DNA of 41,562 nucleotides from Hymenobacter swuensis DY53. GTDB lineage: Bacteria; Bacteroidota; Bacteroidia; Cytophagales; Hymenobacteraceae. The notes below the pieces were generated by a model that ran no database searches, had not been told where the DNA came from, and saw only the letters and a list, made by a program, of their open reading frames with translations. This document shows positions 38,890 to 41,562 of the stretch, piece by piece. Numbering within the stretch: position 1 is the first letter of the stretch; every line of letters starts with the position of its first letter. The stretch lies in the NCBI RefSeq assembly GCF_000576555.1, contig NZ_CP007143.1:1-41562 (forward strand). Reading direction: 5' to 3'. Position numbers and translations under genes: made by a program.

Positions 38890-39456
38890 TTACGTCAGAT
38901 CATCCGTTGGTTTGATGACTTCATCAGCGAGCCCACCGGGCTTTCTTTTGGATGGACGGGCTTTCTTGCTAGGTTGTTCAGATGGAGTATCCCGTCTCTT
39001 CACTTCCGCAATTAGCGCATCTGGATTTATTGCTGGCAAGATGAAAGCAGGCCAAAGGGAACCTTGAAAGCGGGTCAGCAGATGTCCACGAGTCAGCCCA
39101 ATTGCCAAGCTTACACAAGTGCTGAACGGTTCCATCTCTATATCGAGGAAGCTGGGCATGCTTACTTGCTTGGCTTCCAAGTCCAGCAGCATGAACTCCG
39201 TGGTTGTCGAGATATGAAAGAACTCCTTCATCTGGCCGTCAGTAACGAGGTGATAGCCTATGATAAGGAATGCCACTGATGCCGTGTCTTTCGATCTTTC
39301 GTGAGGCAGGATCGTTATATCTGCCTTGAACCGCATTTGACTAATCTTGGGCATCGGCCCATCTAGATCCTGGCTAAAACCAATCACATGGCAAACGATG
39401 GGTTGCAGGGCACTTACGGGAATGGATACCGAAACGGGCTTAGCTATTAAGCTCAT
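38890..39456 (-). CDS. SecB-like protein, copy B (paralogue)
   Basis: The 188-residue protein shares layout with copy A. A beta-rich core (about 10-105) is followed by FSTCVSLAIGLTRGHLLTRF and FILPAINPDALI. In both copies the Arg-Gly of GLTRG/GVARG and the Leu-Pro of FILPAIN/YILPIID are exactly 17 residues apart, which supports common descent. LPAINPDAL matches the SecB LAPVNFDAL motif well. A basic Ser/Lys tail follows (KKARPSKRKPGG). It is encoded away from copy A, in a leftward pair with the exported protein. As a SecB-like protein it might hold an antitoxin or an exported client unfolded. No partner is proven. Confidence 0.55.
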   Translation of the reverse strand: MSLIAKPVSVSIPVSALQPIVCHVIGFSQDLDGPMPKISQMRFKADITILPHERSKDTASVAFLIIGYHLVTDGQMKEFFHISTTTEFMLLDLEAKQVSMPSFLDIEMEPFSTCVSLAIGLTRGHLLTRFQGSLWPAFILPAINPDALIAEVKRRDTPSEQPSKKARPSKRKPGGLADEVIKPTDDLT

Positions 39457-39557
39457 GAATTTATTCTAGTAACATGTATAAACAGATTCTCGCGGCTGTA
39501 CTAACCGTCGAGTCCTCGTTTTTAGTGCATCTGCCAGTAATACTGCATTAATACCTT

Positions 39558-40493
39558 CTACTGCCGACTAGCCACCAATGCGCTCACGGTTAGCTTCAGC
39601 TTAGCAGAAGTGCGCAGGTTGTCATTCTGTGCTGCGAAGTATAGCCGCTTGGTACCAGCAGGAACCAGTAGCTCCCGCGTTTCCTGGGCCCGGTTCACGG
39701 CCTGCTGATAACACTGTGCGGGAGCTGGCATAGTACCCTTTGTTGCGTACGTGAGGAACGGTTGGGTCAACTCCTCATCATCGACGATAAAGAACCGGCA
39801 CTTGGTTGCGACGGAAGCAGCCGGTTGGCGCTCGGTACTGAGTGCCTTTGCCCCAGCTGACAACATCAACGCGGGGCCCAGCCCGGTGGGGGCACTAGCC
39901 AGGGCGGCCGTCAGAGTGATGGCCGTTGTCCAGTTCACGGGCGGCTGGTCTTCGTCCCGGATATCGAACTTATACACTACGCCGACTGTGCCCTCCGGCA
40001 GGTCAATCGGAATGACTTGCCGTGAGCTGCCATTGTTGTAGTAGGAATGCAGCTTCACACCGTCTGTACTCAGCACTTCCTGCCAAGTATACGTCAGCTT
40101 GATTTCCTTACCGTCCTCTTTCCATTCTCGGTAGTCGCTGCCCTTCTGCCCCTGGGCAAACGTGCCCTTGAAATGCAGCTGGCCGTTTTCATACCACCCG
40201 GTGCACAGACCCGTGGCCACATCCGGGCTCTCACTGGCCACCTTGCCTTCGAACTGCTTCTTCCACGAAGGGTAGAAGTAGTCTCGGACAGTACCAACCG
40301 TCTTGCCTTCTGGATTACGTCGGGCGATGCGTGCATACACCCGGTCCTGTGGCTCCATCGTTTGCTCCCAGTCGTGATCGAAATAAATGGTGTCCTGCCG
40401 AGTGGTGACAGCGGTAGCGGTCTTGGTTTGAGCGCAAGCCTCGTGAAGGGATAGAATGCTACCAAAGAGCAGCAGAGAGTAGAGTTTAACCAT
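39558..40493 (-). CDS. Exported protein with MORN-like repeat
   Basis: The ATG at 40493 (MVKLYSLLLFGSILSLHEACAQ) is chosen because it opens a signal peptide; the frame continues upstream to 40598 without good coding character. Residues 40-140 of the 311 include YFYPSWKKQFEGKVASESPD and GWYENGQLHFKGTFAQGQKG, a single MORN-like unit such as occurs in YwqK-type proteins. From about 160 on the chain has a hydrophobic stretch (TAITLTAALASAPTGLGPALMLSAGAKAL) and a C-terminal strand TKRLYFAAQNDNLRTSAKLKLTVSALV. It is presumably periplasmic or on the cell surface. It stands between two divergent toxin-antitoxin-related units and has no family I can name. Confidence 0.6.
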   Translation of the reverse strand: MVKLYSLLLFGSILSLHEACAQTKTATAVTTRQDTIYFDHDWEQTMEPQDRVYARIARRNPEGKTVGTVRDYFYPSWKKQFEGKVASESPDVATGLCTGWYENGQLHFKGTFAQGQKGSDYREWKEDGKEIKLTYTWQEVLSTDGVKLHSYYNNGSSRQVIPIDLPEGTVGVVYKFDIRDEDQPPVNWTTAITLTAALASAPTGLGPALMLSAGAKALSTERQPAASVATKCRFFIVDDEELTQPFLTYATKGTMPAPAQCYQQAVNRAQETRELLVPAGTKRLYFAAQNDNLRTSAKLKLTVSALVASRQ

Positions 40494-40581
40494 CAGTATT
40501 AGTCTAACTAGTTGCACCAAAACTACACAATGCGCCAGTAATTCTAATGCAGATACAGTATCCTTATATGGAAACTTTACG

Positions 40582-40589
40582 TATATTTG
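40582..40589 (+). promoter_or_regulatory. Probable -7 element of the second TA module
   Basis: TATATTTG fits TAnnTTTG and lies about 90 bases before the toxin start at 40683. The -33 region has no clear TTG at 19-21 bases, so the promoter may be weak or activator dependent. Confidence 0.45.
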
Positions 40590-40682
40590 TACTGTCAACC
40601 AACAGTCATCACATCGATCATATCAGTTCATCTAAAGCGCACAATGTCATGTTCAACTTGAAAAATCTATACCCTCCGCCCC

Positions 40683-41024
40683 ATGGCCAACACCATCAGC
40701 GTCCGCTTAACGGACGACGCGCGCACCTTCCTTCACCAACTAGAAAAGGAAGTCCGGATTAAATTCGGGGTTTCCATCCGTAGAACGCAGGACGGCCAGA
40801 CTGGCGACTGGTTCAAGAAACTAGTCGGCACCGATCTCTACGAGTTCCGGGTTGATGCTCCCAACCACACGTACCGCCTCTTTGCCTTCTGGGATAAACG
40901 AAACAAAGCCAACACGCTCATTGTGTGCACACATGGCCTTGACAAGAAGACCCAGAAAACACCGGCTGCTGACCTGAAAAGGGCCGAACGCATCCGCTCA
41001 CAGTATTTTGCTGACGGTTCATAA
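40683..41024 (+). CDS. RelE/HigB-like toxin (Gp49-type)
   Basis: The 113-residue protein carries the phage-derived Gp49-like (PF05973) toxin layout: an N-terminal helix pair (ARTFLHQLEKEVRIKFGVSI), KKLVGTDLYEFRVDAPNHTYRLFAFWDKRNKANTLIVCTHGLDKKTQKTP with the LYEFR strand and the HGLDKKTQKTP end, then a basic helix LKRAERIRSQYF. These proteins act as mRNA interferases on the ribosome. The xRLFAFW and KKTQKTP blocks are typical of the family. The antitoxin starts 70 bases downstream. It is oriented away from the exported-protein gene. Length agrees with active members, so the toxin may be functional. Confidence 0.85.
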   Translation: MANTISVRLTDDARTFLHQLEKEVRIKFGVSIRRTQDGQTGDWFKKLVGTDLYEFRVDAPNHTYRLFAFWDKRNKANTLIVCTHGLDKKTQKTPAADLKRAERIRSQYFADGS

Positions 41025-41094
41025 ATCGTCACTCTGGCTGTGTTTTGATTGTTATCAATCACAAAGGCCTCATCTCACCTTTTCCTGAACATCC

Positions 41095-41460
41095 ATGGTT
41101 TCACCTCAAAAGAAACACAAGAAACAGACATCTCCTCCTGCTCCATCTGCTCCTATTTCTGACCTCCGCACAATCGCTTTCAGTGATCTGGAGGACGAAC
41201 TCTTCGGAGCACCCGGCACCCCCGACCGGGCGGAGTATGATGCGGCCCTCGAACTTGCGATGATCCCGAGCGCCATCAAAGCGTATCGCCAGCAGCATAA
41301 CCTCACTCAAGCCGAACTCGGCGAACGGGTAGGCGTGCAGAAGGCCCAGATCTCCAAGCTGGAGCGTAACGCCTCGAATGTGACCCTCGATACCCTACGC
41401 AAGGTGTTCGGGGCTATGCAGACAGTCGTCAAGATTCAGTTAGTACCACAAGCACAGTAA
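41095..41460 (+). CDS. HigA-like XRE antitoxin
   Basis: The first 30 residues are basic and Pro-rich (QKKHKKQTSPPAPSAPIS), then an acidic helix DLRTIAFSDLEDELFG leads to the XRE helix-turn-helix (about residues 60-108: IKAYRQQHNLTQAELGERVGVQKAQISKLERNASNVTLDTLRKV). It ends VVKIQLVPQAQ. Together with the Gp49-type toxin it is a type II toxin-antitoxin module in toxin-antitoxin order. It binds the toxin and, through the helix-turn-helix, its own promoter, probably near 40582. A strong terminator follows 4 bases after the stop, so the operon is two genes only. Confidence 0.87.
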   Translation: MVSPQKKHKKQTSPPAPSAPISDLRTIAFSDLEDELFGAPGTPDRAEYDAALELAMIPSAIKAYRQQHNLTQAELGERVGVQKAQISKLERNASNVTLDTLRKVFGAMQTVVKIQLVPQAQ

Positions 41461-41463
41461 AGG

Positions 41464-41495
41464 AGCCCCGACCATCCGGCCGGGGCTTTTTGTTT
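41464..41495 (+). terminator. Terminator of the second TA operon
   Basis: AGCCCCG and CGGGGCT arms around a CCATCCGG-type centre are followed by TTTTTGTTT, a strong Rho-independent terminator. It is the same hairpin design as at 343 and within 37509-37584. After it I see nothing to 41562. Confidence 0.85.
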
Positions 41496-41562
41496 ATTAA
41501 CAGTTACACACTACAAAGAGAAGCACCGCCGTTGGCAGGTACATTCTCACTTTACTATCCAC

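Noticed and set aside
1..41562. CRISPR array, retron or diversity-generating retroelement
   Set aside because: No evenly spaced repeat-spacer array and no reverse transcriptase motif is present in any reading frame.

Overview
The window reads as accessory DNA from a Bacteroidota bacterium, most likely Hymenobacter or a close Cytophagales relative. This is inference, resting on a secreted protein with a type IX secretion C-terminal domain, promoters of the Bacteroidota type (TTG, about 19-20 bases, TAnnTTTG), weak Shine-Dalgarno sites and a GC-rich backbone. A replication initiator with iterons, a ParA partition pair and a MobV relaxase with a matching oriT make this a plasmid or phage-plasmid rather than ordinary chromosome. 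The window may be one whole element, but no end overlap shows that it is circular.

Layout. Positions 1-4.5 kb hold secreted proteins, several followed by a recurring GC-rich terminator hairpin. Positions 4.5-12.3 kb are the plasmid backbone: MobV relaxase and oriT, a small VbhA-like protein, a ParA gene and its DNA-binding partner with 9-bp phased GTTAC repeats, a 21-bp phased iteron origin, a Rep_3 initiator, two membrane proteins, and a serine recombinase flanked by dyads. Positions 12.2-13.4 kb have no convincing gene but at least six terminator-like hairpins.

Positions 13.4-29.2 kb are a phage module. One long leftward series runs from a small Cro-like protein through KilA-N, a winged-helix replication protein and an AEP primase-helicase to the terminase subunits and a 1390-residue tape measure protein. 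A divergent S24 (LexA/CI-type) repressor faces it across promoter and operator sequences. Portal, capsid and the rest of the tail are absent.

At 29.2 kb an IS1-family remnant of canonical length separates the phage module from a visibly AT-rich defence cassette (30.0-35.9 kb) with four tightly packed genes: hsdM, hsdS with a long C-terminal extension, an SMC/OLD-like AAA ATPase and a zinc-HNH nuclease. There is no hsdR. This is the most interesting system here: a type I methyltransferase/specificity pair apparently coupled to a Septu-like ATPase/HNH effector instead of the usual translocase. An IS3-family remnant fused in frame to an unrelated gene lies on its other side.

Positions 36.8-41.5 kb hold two HigB/HigA-type toxin-antitoxin modules that bracket two paralogous SecB-like proteins and two secreted proteins, a possible toxin-antitoxin-chaperone arrangement. 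A perfect 76-bp palindrome sits at the stop codon of the first antitoxin. Together, backbone genes maintain and move the element, the phage module gives SOS-type regulation and replication functions, and the restriction and toxin-antitoxin cassettes would protect and stabilise it.
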